The position numbers were made by a program, and so were the translations under genes. A stretch of DNA of 64,000 nucleotides, from positions 12,162,501-12,226,500 of the forward strand of contig NC_134281.1 of NCBI RefSeq assembly GCF_949628215.1. Reading direction: 5' to 3'. Shown here one piece after another: positions 50,301 through 62,491 of this stretch. The stretch comes from Phalacrocorax aristotelis. Taxonomy: Eukaryota > Chordata > Aves > Suliformes > Phalacrocoracidae. The notes under the pieces are model-generated. The model saw only the letters and a program-made list of their open reading frames with translations. It made no database searches and was not told where the DNA came from. How positions within the stretch are numbered: position 1 is the first letter of the stretch; each line of letters starts with the position of its first letter.

Positions 50301-50389
50301 ACAGAGATACCAAGCTATAAATATGCTGATATATTTTTACATTTGTTGTGGCAAAGTCAGGATGGTCGTTGTGATGCTGGGATGTTGCT

Positions 50390-50690
50390 GGGGTTGTTTT
50401 CTAATTATAATTACATTCTGTTACTTTTCCAGTGTCATTATCAGAGACGCAGTCATGTGTTCTTGGTTTTAAATGCTACTGGCCCTACTAATTATTCTGG
50501 GCACAAGGGAGCTCCACAGGCAGAGGGGAAATAATTCCAGTCCCAGGAGCGCCTCCTTCTGCTGTCAGATGGTGGATACCGCTCTCTGATACCATCACGG
50601 TCCACAGCGAGGACGCGCTGGAAGATGCTGTGACTGATTTTCCGATGCCAATCACAGCGAGCACCCCTCAGGGAGTGCTGGAGGTCTCTC
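50390..50690. promoter_or_regulatory. Candidate regulatory block with homeodomain palindrome and CpG cluster
   Basis: TAATTATAATTA (50402-50413) is a perfect 12-base palindrome made of facing TAAT/ATTA homeodomain cores. ACTAATTATTC follows at about 50490. Between 50545 and 50680 there are eight CpGs by hand count, around CAGCGAGGACGCGCTGG. No repeat or convincing exon is seen. Confidence 0.25.
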
Positions 50691-51919
50691 TGCAGGTGCT
50701 CTTGCCTTGCCCTTGCTGCTTGCCCTTACATGCTGGTGCCCCCACGTCTGTAGGCTTTTTTGCACCTGTGGATTCAGAGGCAGGACTTGAAAGCAAATGT
50801 ACTGGAACGTTTTCAGAATCCAAAAATAAACGACACCTGTCATTATAAAATGACCTCCTGAAGCAGCCACGCTTGAACGTTGTGCCTCATCAGAGTGCCT
50901 GATGCTGAAAGGGCTTTTTGTTGTTGCTTGCGGTACCCTTGCTCTGCATTCCACAAGTGCCACTACGGGAACCTTCCCAAACAAAGTGCAAGGAGCTGTG
51001 CTGAGGAAAAACAGGACCCTGGGCTTTGTGGGTGAAGCTGATGTGCAGAAAGATTCCCGCTGAAAGCACTAGAGGACTTACCGGAGCAGTTCCTCATCTA
51101 CAAATCCACATGAAAGCGTAATTAAATGATTGGACTTGACAGATAGGGAGAACTATGCTGTCTCTGTTTAATCTTCCTTGTAGGATAACACAACCAAGGC
51201 AAGGGCAGGAAACAGCCTATCACACTAATACAACACTTCAGGACTTTTTTCTTTTTGGAATACTATGCTATCAAGTGCATTTCTGACATTAAGAAAATAG
51301 TAGGAAGAAAATGGAGATGGTTCTGTACAAATGTACAATCACTGCCAGAAGCCTTGGCCATGCAACTCCGGGCACTGCTCTGCCTGATCAGGTTTGACCA
51401 CTGCTCAGGTACCTCAGCGTGCACTCCACCTCCTTGATACCAAGCCAGGAGATTCCAGACGCTGTGTCTGAGCCATTTCCAGGATGCCTCCCACACTGTG
51501 CAAAGGCCTCTGCAACCAAAATGTAAAGACTCGTGGTCCATCAGATTCTGCAAACTTCACTGTATTCATAGAGATGTATCTTTAGGGCTGATTCATTCCT
51601 TTATGTTTGTGTCTGAATGAATTGTTGGAGCTTCAGAGGGAAAAAGCCTTCAAGATCATCCACAGTGTTGCTTTTATCAGCTGCAGGCTCTTCTTTACAT
51701 GGTCTCTCTGTGTGTCAGAGGAAGAACTGATTGACCTGACTTTTGCTTTTAAACTTCCATAATAAGTATTTATGGTTTTCTCCAGTTACACTGGCTTTAT
51801 GTCCAGAAAACAAGGTATTAGTGCCCAGTGTATGTCTGCCTTTGCTCAGCATTAAGCCCTGAGTTCTATTTTCCTTTTTATCAATAGCTCTTTCCCTTCC
51901 TGATGATGATTCCTTTTCA

Positions 51920-52020
51920 AACATTTGTAGATTGTTTTAAAGTCACCTTTTAATCATCTTGTAGAGGTAGGTCACGTATACTTAGCTCCATTAACCTTAC
52001 TTTATTTAGCTGCTGTACTG
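51920..52020 (-). mobile_element. Probable ancient CR1/L3 fragment
   Basis: Plus-strand blocks CATTTGTAGATTGTTTTAAA, TTTAATCATCTTGTAGAGG and CTTAGCTCCATTAACCTTAC occur in the same order as the reverse complement of the 3' part of old CR1/L3 elements. There is no open frame and both limits are vague. Assigned from block order alone. Confidence 0.45.
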
Positions 52021-52841
52021 CAAGGCAAGATGTTCCCATCAAATAACCCTTGACCTTCCCTGCTCTGTTTGAACATCAATTACCCTCAATCCAAGGGACC
52101 AGTCCCCTCTGCAGCCTGGGGTGCTCCACAGGTGCATGTGGGCCAGGGTGGTGGAGGAGAGCATTTCACCCCCACTTTACAGCTTGGAAATATAGGGAGA
52201 CAATCCTCAAGAATCCTTTTAAAAACACTGTATTCATCCTCTAAAACAGGAAATTAATTAGCCTGGCTGCTCTGACAGTATTTTCTCTTGGGAAAAAAAG
52301 TTGCACTCCTTCAACATTCAGAACTTTTTAATCCTGGTGCCAAACGCATTTCTCTGAATTAATATTGGTGGAATAAAAAGGCTTTCTTCTCTGCTTCAGC
52401 CTTCTCTCCCAGGATAAATCTTTTTGGAATTTGCTTTATATATTGTGCTTTTGAATGTTCTTTTAAATGTTAAAAAATGACTGTGTGAGAATGTTGCCTT
52501 CTCATTAGCAAAATTTACTACATATTTTCCTCCATTGTTACCAGTACAGTTCCAGCAGTGTTAACAATGGGAACCCTAGAGCAAATGGTCTGGCACCAGC
52601 ACTTGTCATCTAACTATGGCTGGTCAAAAATGTGTTTGAAAAGTGGTTTTGTGCTCTTTAAATGTGCTTGTTTTGAATAAGCATTTCCAAATGAATTTTT
52701 AAAATAAAAAAATCCAATTTTTAGTTATATTTTGATCAGGAATATATTGGGGGTTTGGTGGGTTTTTTGTTTGGTTTTTTTTGAAAACCTATGGTGGTGA
52801 GTAAAAGAAAGTAGGTACCACGTTACCTGCCTTCCTCTTGA

Positions 52842-52861
52842 GGGAGGGGGCGGGGGAGGGG
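52842..52861 (+). other. G-quadruplex motif
   Basis: GGGAGGGGGCGGGGGAGGGG: four G-runs of at least three, separated by single-base loops (A, C, A). This fits the strict intramolecular quadruplex pattern on the plus strand. The same string contains GC-box/KLF-like GGGGCGGGG. It lies shortly after a G/T-rich low-complexity stretch (52750-52784) in otherwise AT-rich DNA. Confidence 0.85.
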
Positions 52862-53984
52862 AGTTAACAAAAAAGACCAGGAAAGTATGATTTTCTTCAT
52901 TAGAATAAAATTAAGCAGTTCTTTCTTAATTCAAAATTTCTAACAAAACTGAAAAAAATAATAAACCTTCTGATGTCTTTAAAAAATTTGTTCTAGTGTA
53001 TATTCCCCCTCTCTGTAACACAGACCAGTGTCAGTATAATATAGCCCGTTGTGACAACAGTGTGCAAGCAAGTTTTCAAGTTTCAAGAGACCTCAGCTAG
53101 ATTCAGCAATGGTAGGAAATGTTTAAACAGTGTTTGTAGCACTGGTGGAGGAGGCGTAGCAGCAGCAAACCTCTCTGGTGAAAGCTCTGCGCAAAGTCAG
53201 AATGGTCCCCTCTGACATTAAAACTGAGTGATCTACAAAAGCTGCTTCCATTCACTGGAAACTACTGCTACTTTTTTTTCCCTTTTCCAATTACTTAATC
53301 TCTTTTGTTACCACAAATCTTTGCTGTAACTAAAACACAGCAAAAGCACGTGCTCTGAAATCCTTCAGCTGTGCCTTCCTCTAGCCATGGAAACAGAGTT
53401 TTGCGTGCCCAGGGCAAGGCAAGGTGCATTTGCTGGGTTTTGTTTTCCTTGCAATCTGTCACAAAGTCTATTTGCTTCTTGTGAATATACAAATCAAGAT
53501 CCTGGACTGAGGCATGTTTTATCTGAACTCGGACCAAAGGTCACACCTGGGCATGACCTGAACTTGACCAGCCTCCCTCGGTAAACTGTTTTTTATACTG
53601 TTCTCATAATGAATTTAAGTCATCAGCTGATAACACTTCAGCAAACCTACTGCTTCCTTCCTGGTGTTAGACAAGGATTCAGAGGACCCAGTTAATACTC
53701 ACAGCTCTATCCAATTTAAGAAGAGGATTTAGAGCTCCATTAGGCCACTTATTGGCTGCTTCTGAAGCTGAGCTGGGACTAAACTGTGTTAGAACCTTCC
53801 ATTGGGTCAGACCAAAATAACCCAAGATATGTTGGCACACCTGAACAAAAGCCCTGCTCCACTTCCCATTTAATGCTCTGCATTCTCGGTGGTCCTGTGG
53901 AAATGCCTGCATTTGTATAAGAACTTACCCACTGACATTGCAGCCACTTTTTTTGATGCTGGCATAAAGTGATATTATTAATAG

Positions 53985-54200
53985 TTTGTGATCCACTGTG
54001 TCTTTCATCTGAGGATCTCTCTCAAAGCATTTTAGAAGGCTGAATCAATTTTCAAAACACTCATGTGTAATACTATCCCCATTTTACTGGAAGGAAAACT
54101 AAGGCAGCGGGAGGCAATTTTCCCAAGGGTTCATTGGCAGAGTCAGAAATAGAGCCCTGGACTCGCGCTCCAAATATAGCCTACATTCTCATCCCATGGC
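53985..54200 (-). mobile_element. MIR/CORE-SINE, nearly full length, minus strand
   Basis: The clearest ancient SINE in the window. In order on the plus strand: a tail block (CTTTCATCTGAGGATCTCTC, TCAAAGCATTTTAGAAGG); CATGTGTAATACTATCCCCA and TTTTACTGGAAGGAAAACTA, then AGGCAGCGGGAGGC; TTTTCCCAAGGGTTCATTGGC; AGAGTCAGAAATAGAGCCC; and a decayed box B to box A part. This is the reverse complement of the MIR order, with CCCCATTTTACAGATGAGGAAACTGAGGC, TTGCCCAAGGTCACA and the GGCAGAG block all traceable. Confidence 0.82.
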
Positions 54201-56317
54201 TGAAAACTGAATGTAGGAGTCCCCACTTTCAACACTAAACATACCTTCTGCCTGGTGGTTTATGCTTCCGAAACGGCTGCTTGTTGCCATGGGAACTGCA
54301 GTTCAGCTCGCTGGACCAGATTTGCTTCAGCTACATCAATGCAAATCATGAGCAAATTCATTTAAAATAATGGAGCTACTCCAGATTTCCATGGGGGAGG
54401 GAGGATGCAGAGCAGAATCAGTCCCTCTGGATTTGATATAAGAGGGTCGTGATCTCTTGAGAGTGGGAAAAAAATTCTTTGATCATTAGAGGTGGGGGAA
54501 AAGGATGAAAGATATTTTACAAAAAAGGTAAAGAAAGTAAACCTGAAAACTTGACTTTACCTTGGGTGACGTGACATTTTCAGACCTACTTCTGGCCATT
54601 ACCAGAAGAAACTCTCAGAGGTCCCCAACGAGTGTACTGCTTCCTCTTGCACTGAGCAAAGACCAGATCCATGCTTTTTCTGCAAGAATAAGGGATGGTA
54701 AAGAATGGAGTCAAAGAGTCCACAAACAGAAAGTGGAAAGGACCAGTTTGTGCTGCTGTTTGCAGGATGGGTCTCACAGGGATGTGGGAGCAGGTAGCAA
54801 GTCCCCAGTTTGCCTCCCTGTGGCCTTTTCCTGAAGAGGAGGGGAATGCCTGGTGGAACAGGAACCTAAATAGACGAATGATTTCTTCAGTGTCTGCCAC
54901 GCCACCATGAGGACCTGGACTGCTGCTGTCCAGGGAAATGGAAGAAATGTGGGGGGTAAGAAGTGAAACAGAGACACCTCTTCTAACAATAGCAAGCATC
55001 GTCCCATAGCTTCCTTGTTACCTTGCTGAAACTCAGGTCTATACGCCAGAGAGCAAAACTCAGGCTGGCACAGCCAGTGTCCCCTCCTAGTCATACACTG
55101 CTTTGTGTGCTGTGAAAGATGGAGGCTAGCACTGGGGGAGGAAGAGTATGGCATATTACAGGGAAGGGACATCTCGAAGGCTTGGAGGTTGGTCACCCTG
55201 CACTTGTGCTAACGCGTGAAGTCTAATTTGAGATGAACTTCTCCTGTGATAGTGGAAAGCAAACCATCCCGTCTCCAAGGCTGAGTAAGCAGCTACTGTT
55301 TCATACAGTTCACACAGATACTGGAAATATCCTCTATAAAGCTCAGTCTTTCACACTGGCAGGGGATATACTGTTAATCTTGCTGGATCTCAAAAACTTA
55401 ATCCACAGTTACTTAACTTCATGAATTAATATTCAAACTTTCCAAGCTGCCAGACGTGCAGCTTAGATTGCTGCTGACCACCCAAGAAAAACCCGTTGGA
55501 TCTGGGAGATTCAGTACTCAAAGGTGTTCTCACCACGGCAAAACTGATGCAGATTTTCTGAGTGAAGACTCCTGAGCATACAAGCAAGAGATAGAAAGCC
55601 TTCAAGCAGCAAGGTTTGGCACCATCTGCTGTTCCTTATGGCAAAAAATCCTGCAGAGCTTTCAGATCTGTTTAGATGTTTACTCTGCAAAAGCTGTTCT
55701 CCTGACCTGGGATCAAGGGGCACCTGGCAGTGGCACTGGACAGTGGTAGGACTCAGCACCCAGTTTGAAGGACGGCAGCCATTGTTCCAGGGGGTCATTG
55801 CAAGATTGGCCCTTGCACATGTCAAAGATGCAGCAAAGATTGACTTCGAAAAACAGAGCTGATCAGATTAAACATTGTGGCCTAATAGCACAGTGACCCT
55901 CCTAAACATCCCAAAGCTGGATCTGGGTCATGCGCAGTCAGCCAGGCCAAGTTTTGGATACATGTTTCAAAAGCCTCTGTACTTCTTGCAAAACAAACTT
56001 TATTCTTTCATCCACCACAAAATAAGAGGTCAACACTCTGATTCATTATCTCATCACATGCTAAACTTTGGATTTGTGTCATCATTTTATCATAAGCCTG
56101 ACCTGAGGTTCAAGTTTTTAAAGAAATCCCCTCCTGCATGTGAACATGAGGTTCAGGCTGAGGGTCCAAGGTGACCACTTTCCACACCTGCTGCTGGAAC
56201 TGCTACCAAGCAAAACATGACCGGACATAATACAAAAATTAAGTTTCTATGTTGCCAATGTTTCCAGTTTCCTAGCTCCAGTTCTTGGGAATAAAAGAAT
56301 CCAAATATTCTCTCTCC

Positions 56318-56335
56318 TTTTTTTTTTTTTTTTTT
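56318..56335 (+). repeat. Poly(T) tract, 18 bases
   Basis: An unbroken run of 18 T followed by AATAAAA. No repeat element was recognised beside it, so I cannot say whether it is a reversed poly(A) tail or simple slippage. Confidence 0.8.
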
Positions 56336-59300
56336 AATAAAAGCAATTTTCCAGTTCACAAGATTGGGTAAAAAGCTTGAACAAGCAACTTAAAATTGAG
56401 TTGTAAGATTAATAACAAATTGTGCTCTTAAAAAAAATTAGTGATTTTTATACCCACTTCATTATATTTGTGAAGGCCCAACACATAAGATTTAAATACT
56501 TGAGGTTAGTAATACTAGAGATGCCATTAGTATGAGACAGCAATATCTATTCATGTAGGATACGGGCAACAAGCCAATTTTTCCCCTTCAGTTAGACCAC
56601 ATGAGTCTCCCACACATCCCCTTGAAGATTTATACTTGGAGAATGGAGACTCTCCACTGACTCAGGAAATCTCGTCACTCTACATTACCATCATTTGAAG
56701 GGGCAAAATGTTTACAAGGAAAGGCAAAAATTCTCAGAATTTGAGTTTGCTGCTTTTGTTGAAAGTTCAGAAATTAAGCAGTTATTTTAATATTGGAACC
56801 GTACTTTGTAAACTGCTGCTTGAAAAAGGATATTGCTCCAGTAAAAATGGGATTATTTCCAGGTCTAATGGAAACATCAAAGAATGAGTATTTCGACTTC
56901 CAGATGATCTAAATATGCCCATTTTCTCAGAGATCTTGGAAGAGGAATATTTGAGGACGACAGTCAGAGAAGTTTCCAGAATGACCCTCTGCTCCACACA
57001 ATGTGTTTTATAGATGTAACCCTGCTGTATACTATAGGCAGTGGCTCTAGAGTAGGGCAAGTCTTCTGTGTCTAAGAATGGCAATGAAAATCCTTCAGAT
57101 CTCTGTTTTATCGGTACTTTTTTGAAACAGAAGTATATCATACTATAAGACAAAGAGTGAACAGGTAACATCCAAACCACAGTGCCTTCTAATTTTGTCC
57201 TCCCAGGCATCTCTGACCATGAGCCTACACCAGAATACCTTACTGGGCATCGTCCTGCATCCCTCGTGGCTGCCTGTGGAAGCTGGAAACCGATGCAGTC
57301 ATACCAATCCATTGAACTGAAGTTATAAAAGGAGCTTTGCAAACTCAGAAGATATCAGAAGACAGAGCTATGATCCCTCTGTGAAAAGGCCTTACACCAG
57401 TGACTTTACCAGTACGACTTGCGTTTGCTGACTTTGTCCTGGCTTTTTTCAGTTACTGTTCACTGCCATTTTTTACACAATGTAACTCTGTTCCCAGGGG
57501 CAGAGATCAGTTACAGTAACACTCTGAGCTCAAAAGGATGGAAGCTGAAAACGCTGTATCAGCTAAATATTGATACAGTTGGGTTTGCATAAATGAGCTT
57601 TACCTGTAAAAGTCAAAAGCACATAGCATGTTGTGACAGGTAAATCCCTGATTACCTCTCCTCAGTTACGAGACAGATTGACAAAACAAAAACATACAGA
57701 CAAACCAGGCCTTAATTACATGATTATGCCAAAACTGAAAAGCCATAAAAAGGGAGCAGCAGTAAATTATCTCAGCTGCTGCATGAAAACAGAAAAAAAA
57801 AAGTGTTTGGTTATCATGTTCTCTAGCACGGCTTTCACTTGCTAGAGTTGGTGATTGCATGCTTTTCATAGCTTTTGGCTTTGAGAACTCAAAGTTCTTT
57901 TTTTTCCCCACAGTCAAAAACCATACTGTCCTGTTCCCATGGTCCCAACGTGCAAACTGCATGCACCTGCAGAATGGCCGTGCCCTGAATCTACATCATG
58001 CGATGGAGAACGTGCAGAGATCCCTCAGCTAGCTGAGACCTGACAGGCCACGTCCGCACTATGGTTTAGCATGGGTAGAACTAACTCAGGTGCCATCCAG
58101 ACATGCCATTATTGTCCTTAGAAGAGAGTCCCTCGTAGCGAAAAATCACGTTCAGATGAATTAAAGTTAGCCCAACCTGGGTGTTTACAGGGAGGAGGAC
58201 AATGCTGTGGATCAGGGATGCTTTGCTGAATTCCATGAGAATTTTCACTGAGGCCAAAGTCTGGACAAACCTGTTAATCTCCACAAACCTCTGTTTTCCC
58301 ACATAAGAAAAAAGGGTATAAATGCTCCCTTTCCTCAGAGAGAGGCCACATGGGCAAACCCTCTTATACTCCCAATAAAAGTTGTAAAATACGTAAGAAA
58401 TTCAGTCTCATTCCACAAGCATTTGGTCTCTGTACTAAATTAAACATAGAATAAAACACAGAAATTAATGGCCAAAAATGGGAAGTTAAAATCTCAGTGA
58501 TCAAAATTATGTCAAAACATAAACCTACTAAGGAAGGACCAGCACTGCCTGTCACACAACAGCTACTCCCTGCACTCTTCCTCTGGTGCAGAGCCTGACC
58601 TACTTGATACGTGTTCCTGCACTAAGGCCCCAGCACTAAGCATCTTAGACCCCTCAAATCGCATTCCAGACTTATAATTGCAAAGCAGCTGTCAGCCCTG
58701 AGCCCTGCCATCGAACCTCCCCATCTGTTCAGCCCATCTAGCATTACAGCAGAGGATGGCATGAAGGCTGAAACCGTATCATATGTGAGGGCAGAACCTG
58801 CTGCACTGCCCACAGGGCCAGATGAGATCACTTGCACTTTCATGGTCTTGAAATCTTTCAGGCTTCAGAAGAGTAGTGGGCAGAGGCCAGTCAGAAGAGG
58901 GGAGAAGGGACACAGGCAGAAGGATCAAATTCTGCAACATGACTCTGGCAGCTAAGTCAAAAAGACATCCTTAGCTTCACTGGGGAGGAGATGTTTGACT
59001 GCTGGCAGGGCTGAGAATCATTTGAGAGCCCCTTGGAGGAAAATCTGATACCGTGACTTGCCCCAAACCCTCCCCCTCCATATCTCTTGCTATTAACTCT
59101 TTCTGTAGCAGTTGATTTTACATAGTCTTAAATTATCTGACCTGAAATGTATACCTGGAGCAAAAGCCTCTCCTGAATTTGTGTGCTATTGCTTAGACAG
59201 TGGTTGATGAGGGAGTACCTGTCTCTGAGTCAGACAACAGTAAGCTCTGTCCTATAGTTCTTACCAATAATATCAGCAAAACTTCACATCAAAGCTAATC

Positions 59301-60012
59301 ACTCTCCAATCTTAAGAACAACTATGGAATTGCAGCTGAATTGCACTAATTCAGTTTCAGGGGAACATATCATATTTTGTTCAGGAGCTGGAAGTGCTTT
59401 GACTTGTTACCTTGCCAACGCTCAGTCTGTGAACAAGCAGTGTATACAATCTACACCTCCTGGCTCCCAGGACTTTCAGATCCTCCCTGACCCCAAGCCC
59501 TAAGCCACTGCAAGCAGTCAGCAGGTGCTAAGAAGGTGGGAGGAACAAAGGATGGTGCCTTTCCCCTCCCATTGAAACTGAAGAAGTATGCTGTTGCCCT
59601 CTCAGTGCCACCACGCCGAGTAATGGTGCAAGCAGCTCTGTGCTGAGATCCAGTGCTCCTTGTGCTGACAGATGTTCATGCTCAGGGCTACCAGGGTCAC
59701 TTCCCCTGCCCTGACTTCCCAGCTGGGCTCTCCTCCTTTAACCCTCCAGGTGACCTAAGATCCCCAAATGTTCCCAGCTGATCTTCCTGAGGAGTTTCTG
59801 CAGGCTGGGACCTACCCATGAGAAACCCAAACCCATAATACAAGCAGCATCTCGCTGATCGGAGCTCCCCATCCCACGCTCAGCACAGCCAGGATGCTCC
59901 ATGACCTGCTGTGGCAGTAGTGCCTGGAGCCCCAGTCTGCTCGCCTCGGTCCATGTGAGATCACACGTTGTCAGAGTAACTGTGCCTCCGAGTGCTTCTG
60001 CATGCCTGCCTC

Positions 60013-60043
60013 TGTGTGTGTGCATGCACACGTGCATGTATGC
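60013..60043. repeat. 31-base alternating purine/pyrimidine tract
   Basis: Strict alternation from 60013 to 60043, mostly TG/CA. It contains the 14-base perfect palindrome GTGTGCATGCACAC (60018-60031) with the octamer TGCATGCA at its centre. A good Z-DNA or cruciform candidate, and a likely old (TG)n microsatellite. Confidence 0.8.
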
Positions 60044-62469
60044 CGGTGCCTGCGAGCGCCAGGCTCCCACATGGCAGCAGATTGGAGGCAGAAGCTAGTG
60101 TCTCACAAACTCATTTTCTAGCAGAGCGTGGATGGGGGAAGGGACAAGAGCTTTTTGTCAGCCCACACAGTTACACCAAGTCCCAGCCTGGATAAGCCAA
60201 ACCTCTTAAAGGCACAAAATGTGTGTGCTGCCTGCAGCAGCTCTGCCTTAACTCCCCTGGACCAGCTGGCATGAGGGCAGCTGAGAGTTCAGCAGCTGAG
60301 GCAGAAGGGATGGTGACGCAAGGCGCTATATCTGGAGATCAGCTTTACAGTTTTCTGTTTTAACCTCTGAACCTTTGGGTTCTGAGGGCCAGATCCTGAG
60401 CTCTGGGCGTGCCCTCCCTGCATAGCCCTACCGACACTGGTACAGCTACTGGAGATGCTTCTCATCAAGAGTGGGCTTGAGACATTGCTGACTGGCAAAC
60501 AGTGATATGTGTCATCACTGCCACCAGATGCAAGCAAACCACATGTTGCCCAAGTGAACTATCCCTCAAAGTCTTCCTTTGTATCCAGAATCTGGAGCCA
60601 CGTTATCAGAGAAGTCAGCCAGGACTTTCTGTCTGGGGCAAAACAAACCCCCTCCACAATTTACCTGCACTACTATACCAAGGCTGCAGTTTGGTATTTT
60701 TATCACTCTGGTACATGTTTCCTCCCTACCTACACATTGGCTTATTCAGAAGCTTTTGCAACCTATACGGAAAAAATATCCACTACAATAAGAGGATACT
60801 GCCTTCCTGAAACCCCTAAGTTAAGAAGGGCCAATATTTCCCAGGTTACTGGTAGAATCCCTCTTCTGACTAAGGAGATCTCTGATCTCAGGCTGCTGGA
60901 AGGCTGGAGGATATACCAGCCAAAGGATCACACTGCAGCCCTCCTGATCTTCTGTCTCCATCACTGGCTAGGGCTAGAGACAGAATTCAGAGCAACACAG
61001 ATATTTAACCTGGCCCAGAAGGCCTGTTCTTGTAACAAATAAAGGGATATATTTTACTGCACAGACAGCTGTTGGCTCTGCACATGCCTCCCTATTTCAA
61101 AGTGGCAATTAGGAGCAGAGCTGAAAGGGCAACATATCCTTTACTCTAGATCTCCAGCCAAGTACAGGCACAGATTCCACTCACAGAGAAGCAGGAATGC
61201 TCGTGTGGACACTCAGGATATCAAAGCACTTGGGCAGCAACACATGTAGTGACACGTGACAATTCTGCAGCGTAAGATGTGGTTTGCCAGCGTGTGTAAA
61301 CTGACATCTCCAAAACACACTAGGAAAAACCAAGCACCACCTAGAAAACACTTGCATCAGTTTGTTCAGACTAATACTTTTGGATACAGCTCTTCAAGAA
61401 CATAACACAGGGTGCTTGCAGCATGTCTTCATCATGAAGGCACTTTACAAGACTTTGCTGCCTGTAGCATGGAAAATGGGATGACGGAGGAACACTGTGA
61501 ACTGAACTGCCTCAGCTGAGGGTTGGTAGCAGGCCCCCCTCCTTCCCATGGCACTGCGCTTGGCCTAGTGACCCCTGTTTCCAGCCCTCAGCTGGTGAGT
61601 CCACGCACATTGTAGTGATGAGCTGGAGAGCCTGCCAGCTCAGTTGTGCCCTGGCTGTCTCTGGGCAGTGTGTACAAGCCCGTACGGCCAATGCCAGGAA
61701 AAAGGAGTGAGCATGACCCAAACTAAGTGGCCAAGTGGGAGCTGGAGGACCAAGAACCTGGGTGACTCTCATCTCAGACACAGTTATCCTGGAACAAAGA
61801 GCAGGTCTGGCTCTAAAGGACACATGGCTCAGGTTCCTGAACAAGCAGAATGACAGCATGGATCGCACTGCTGAAACAGAGCCACAAAAAGCTGCAATAG
61901 GCTGGGCTGTACACTGGGAGACAGCAACGATCTCATGGTGCCAAGCCCAGTTTGAGGACTAGCACCAGGCATCCAAAACATAGGTTCTGAAAATATTCCC
62001 TGCTACCAGGTACTCAAGCAGGAGAGAGGCAAGCGCCTTCTCCCATCACAAATCAGGATACAGGGCTCAATTGGACTGTGCCCAAAAAAGCATGATGGTC
62101 ACATTTGGTGACATTCAGAGGACTGTGCCAGTCCACCATAAACACATAACTCAGGACCACTTAATCAGCTCCTTCCCCAATGATTCCTGAGGCCCCAGGC
62201 TTTGTTCTGAATGTCTATATTGTATGTCTACAGCAGCCTAACATAGATACTGTGTTTATTGCCTATTGTGCATTTGCTCTCCTCTATAAAGGCATATGTA
62301 GTCCTCTGACATGGAAAAATATTACTGAAGAGAAGGCAGTTTGAATTCTCACCTATCAACAAGTCATGACACAGCCCAGTCTCCAACTGCCTGTATTTGG
62401 CTTGCTAACTCACAAATAGGGAAAATCTTTCTGCCTTCTTCAATAGGATTTTAGCTCATATTAAGCATC

Positions 62470-62491
62470 TGTTTGTTTTGTTTGTTTTTTT
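62470..62491 (+). repeat. (TTTG)n-like low-complexity tract
   Basis: CTGTTTGTTTTGTTTG followed by a T run. Simple slippage-type repeat with no associated element. Confidence 0.6.

Larger units (their letters stand above)
45861..50389. other. Unique, mostly AT-rich non-coding sequence
   Basis: Includes two weak SINE pieces (46.26 and 47.05 kb) and the AT-rich tandem repeat at 47.23 kb. No recognised gene. Confidence 0.55.
50691..53984. other. Unique non-coding sequence with an old CR1 relic and a G4 motif
   Basis: Besides the CR1/L3 relic at 51.9 kb and the G-quadruplex motif at 52.84 kb nothing is recognised. 52.3-53.0 kb is strongly AT-rich. Confidence 0.55.

Noticed and set aside
60509..61042. 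177-codon plus-strand frame ending in a TAA that overlaps AATAAA
   Set aside because: It starts at GTG and contains no ATG, no known domain and no supported splice structure; the stop/AATAAA overlap is easily coincidental.
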